DNA of 48,551 bases from Acanthaster planci (lineage: Eukaryota > Echinodermata > Asteroidea > Valvatida > Acanthasteridae). Below the pieces are notes generated by a model, which was not told the DNA's origin, did not search any database, and was given only the letters and a program-made list of their open reading frames with translations. Location: positions 285,923 through 334,473 of the forward strand of contig NW_019091512.1 of assembly GCF_001949145.1 (NCBI RefSeq), given 5' to 3'. This document shows positions 45,506 to 48,551 of this stretch, piece after piece. Each line of letters begins with the position of its first letter. Within the stretch, counting starts at the first letter, position 1. The position numbers and the translations under genes are program-made.

Positions 45506-47325
45506 ATTTATCATCACATGGAATTACGGTAGAAAACAACGTTTTATGAACCGTTTCTGAAAATATTTTATTAATTTCCAAAAATCAAAACAAATAAAAT
45601 TTCTTGAAACACTTGTGATATGAAGGGAGCGGCGTTAAACAGACGGCGGAAACAACCGTCTTTCATAGCAGACGCGCTGCGACAGGATTGTGTTGAGTCG
45701 GTGTCCAGAACGTCTCACACATAAAACATGCCTATAATCTCACGAATGTGGCCTTGTCATTCCACCACGTCACCCTCTGACTACGCGACAGGCTAATTCG
45801 CGTTGGCAAATTATGTTCCCATTTTCACCTGCCCGTGGGAGCATGCAGGAGAATCCTCATAGTCTTTGGACTTTGGACTTAGCAGTGAAATACACTGACG
45901 TGCAATGAACCCTGGATGACCATGTACACGTGGTTCGCTGCCAATACTGCTGAGGACAATTTAGTGCCGTTTCCCACTCTGGCAAGGCAGCATTATTAAC
46001 GCACCATCACGCGACGATTTTCCGGCTGCGTGTTTCGGCATGAAGCCGGCCCATCCTTGTTGAATTCATGACATGCTCGTCTACGACTGTCGGGTTAGAG
46101 ATAACACTTTCTGCGCATGAGACTATTGTCCATTAACAAAAAGGCCCTTCACCATTGTATTCACGAGGTTCTCTCGATGTCACCCAATTGTAAACTGTAC
46201 ATATGAAGCGAGATATGAGAAGGAGAGGGCCCCCCGCTCTGTGTTGGTCGTTGTTTCACCGGAATCTGAGGAATTCTTTTCAAACACTTAAGGGGGATGT
46301 GTTAGGTAACAATAGTCTATAGTGTATAGTGTATATAGCGATTGGAGGCGTTGGGGGTACTCCTCGGTGTCATTTCTTGCTGGATATACAATTGTCTTCA
46401 TCAACTCCTTGCAACTGTTGACCTCACTATTTTAGGCCCATTTAGCATGCGCATTGCCGACGTTCTCAATCACATGATCTTTTCCCATAGCTCTCCCTTT
46501 TTTTTCAACGATAGCACAGGGCTCACGCCTACCACTTTCAGTATTTGTATCCAAACCCTCACATACAAAATTGGCAAATTCTTCGAAAGGGGATCCCATC
46601 GATGGGTGTACACACCTGATGTGCCCCGTTTGCGATTGGTGTTTACCGGTAAGCTTCACACTGCGGTCTAGTCAAACACCTTCGAGAGCGAAATGTTTGC
46701 TTTAAATAATTATCGGACGCAGTCGAAGCCAAGTTATTTCTCAAACTGGGATGAATCTTTCAACAGAGGGCGTTCCGTGTTGGTGCGCTCGTATCGAACT
46801 CGTATGCAAATACCTAATGTGTGCTTCCGAAACGAAAATTGACATTACGGAGCTGGTACAGGTTTGTTTTGACTGCATTGTTGATATCCATATGGTGGTC
46901 GCTGTGCATATTAATCTATACTTGTGTAGATACCGGTAATGTCGAACCGTACCTCATGCCATTACAGGCGTGAATATTGCGCTTTTCCGATCCAACCTGT
47001 CAATACGTGATTTCCTGACAGGCGTAAGCAAGCAAAGTCTTATGTGTACCGTTTACACAAGCCCGTGTGTGTGCGCGTGTGGGTTTGCTCTAAAACAGTC
47101 GGGAAACAGGCAAACATTAAACCAATTGCTATTATCTGCGCCCGGCTGAGCTGTGTTTGCTTAATTTAAACCTGAAGCAAAGGATGAACATAGACGATTC
47201 CACTGTCAATTAAGCTCCCAGGCCAATTTTACTTCGTCACTGTAAACTTGATTAAACATTCATGAGGTTAAATCTCTGAGGAAATGTCTTTCTCCCATGC
47301 GTGAACATAATGTTTTTTTTGTAAG
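45506..47325. other. Nothing recognised
   Basis: Only chance open frames, for example 46342-46671, without family resemblance. A short GT-rich run lies near 47065-47085. Confidence 0.45.
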
Positions 47326-47326
47326 T

Positions 47327-47860
47327 AATAATAATAATAACAACAATATAGGTATTTATAGAGCGCTTTTAACATGGATCAAAGCGCTGTACATCAAAGG
47401 AAAAGACAATAAAACAACAAAAAGGCAAAGGATTAATGACAAGGCTGACTGATGACGAAGGTCTTAAGATTTTTCTTAAAGACTGCAGTTGCTGGTGATT
47501 ACCTAATTGTTTTGGGTAATGTGTTCCACTCTTTTGGTCCAGCGAAAGTAAAAGACTTGGAGCCGGCCGGCAGAATGAATACGCCTTTACTCACAGAGAA
47601 GAGATTTATCAGAGCAGGACCTCAGACCTTCTCTACCAGGGGTATAAGAGGACAGGGGATCAGAAAGATAATTAGGAGCAAGACCGTGGGAGCATTTACA
47701 GGCATAACGAAGCAACTTGACAAGAACTAGACCCAGAATAGGCAGCCAGTGAAGTTGGGAATGCAGATTGAAAGCACTAGCACAACGGGGAGCTAGAAAA
47801 ATCAGACGGGCTGCACCATTTTGGAGTTTTTGAATTCTGTTTTACGACAAACCAAGTCAA
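47327..47860 (+). mobile_element. Interspersed repeat of the (AAT)n / GAGCGCTTTT type
   Basis: It starts with (AAT)n, then TTTATAGAGCGCTTTT and, about 12 bases later, CAAAGCGCT. Next come TCTTAAGATTTTTCTTAAA, GTGTTCCACTCTTTTGG, ACTCACAGAGAAGAG, GCAAGACCGTGGG and GCAGCCAGTGAAG. I recognise this order from repeats seen widely in animal genomes, including fish and amphioxus; I cannot name the class. A 92-codon open frame (47452-47730) runs through it and is probably part of the repeat, not a gene. Confidence 0.6.
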
Positions 47861-48551
47861 TGGGACTAACAGCGTTATGTACATGTACGAGCAAAATAAT
47901 GTCACCACCCCCTCTGCTCTTACCATTCAAGTAAGCCATTTTACCCGGACATGCTATACAAATGATTCGAGATGTTTCTCGTCAGATCCAGTGGCTGCGT
48001 AGCCGTGTGAACGGATCAGTCCTCTCATTGGCAGGAGTTATAAACAAACATGGAAGTATCAACGCGTGTGCTTTTACATAAGTACTTGGGAAATATTACA
48101 CCGCTTTACTGTGCAGTGAAGTGACCCTACTATTGACGAAAATACCGGGTCCTGACCCTCTCCGTACGGACAGTGATCCCGTGCCTGTTGTCATTTATTT
48201 ACAAAAATTATGGTTGTAAAGCAGAGTATTATTCTCATTGCATTTCGAATTCAGTGTGGTCGAGTATAGCAGGAATACTCCAAAAACTCCCAGCGAGCAA
48301 CACGAGGTCCTAATCCGACCGTATCGTATGACCTCGCCAGGACGAATGCGTTAGAGTTGCTGGACCGCGGATATTCCCCAAACTGGATAGTAGATGAATA
48401 TTTTAGATCATAAAAAATACCTGGTTCCATCCGGACCTGTGTCAGACTGGCCTAGTAATCTGGTTTAAGACCGGAAAGACCTCTTCCATAACTCATCTCA
48501 TAAATACCGTAACAAGGGTATTATGCAACTCGGGTTTTGAGTCATGAACTT
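47861..48551. other. Nothing recognised at the right edge
   Basis: No frame, repeat or RNA gene that I can support. Confidence 0.5.

Noticed and set aside
47452-47730. 92-codon frame as a protein-coding gene
   Set aside because: It lies wholly inside an interspersed repeat and has no domain I recognise. Better explained as part of the repeat.

Overview
The window is nuclear DNA from an invertebrate animal. It is AT-rich, has GT/AG introns, one 100-N assembly gap (19112-19211) and many fold-back repeats. The only gene I can identify with certainty is the 3' two-thirds of a kainate-type ionotropic glutamate receptor (GluK1-3-like) on the + strand at 493-7632. The palindrome TAGGCCTA occurs seven times, which I associate from memory with echinoderm and hemichordate sequence. 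A marine invertebrate deuterostome is therefore my best guess, but it is only an inference.

Layout: eight exons (493-648, 2106-2213, 3126-3230, 3873-4082, 5041-5601, 6135-6363, 6880-7136, 7468-7632) join without a frame break into 596 residues. These cover the end of the amino-terminal domain, S1, M1, the pore loop with its Q/R site, M3, S2, M4 and a short tail ending in ETVA. The start of the gene lies left of the window. The introns are short; intron 4 holds a ~300 bp fold-back and intron 7 a ~110 bp one. A 3' UTR with two Pumilio-type motifs follows the stop codon.

From about 9.2 to 23.9 kb I see no convincing gene. This stretch holds a 216 bp fold-back (14775-14990), a promoter-like block with two reversed CCAAT boxes (17.15-17.53 kb), a decaying 30-33 bp minisatellite (18.22-18.61 kb), the gap, a CRE/E2F-site-rich block (19.83-20.56 kb) and a second copy of the intron-7 fold-back (22066-22178). 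At 23.95-24.72 kb a GC-richer block looks like a promoter and leader exon. It ends in a signal-peptide-like frame with a phase-1 splice donor, but its start codon is out of frame by one base.

From 24.7 kb to the end I find no further exon. If the leader exon is real, this may be a long first intron. It contains fold-backs (26.07-26.14, 39.44-39.77, 41.95-42.07 kb), C-rich low-complexity DNA, a block dense in homeodomain TAAT cores (45.16-45.51 kb) and an interspersed repeat of a widespread animal type (47.33-47.86 kb). I did not find a demonstrable new biological system. The best leads are the hairpin beside the Q/R-site exon, the broken signal-peptide exon and the fold-back families.
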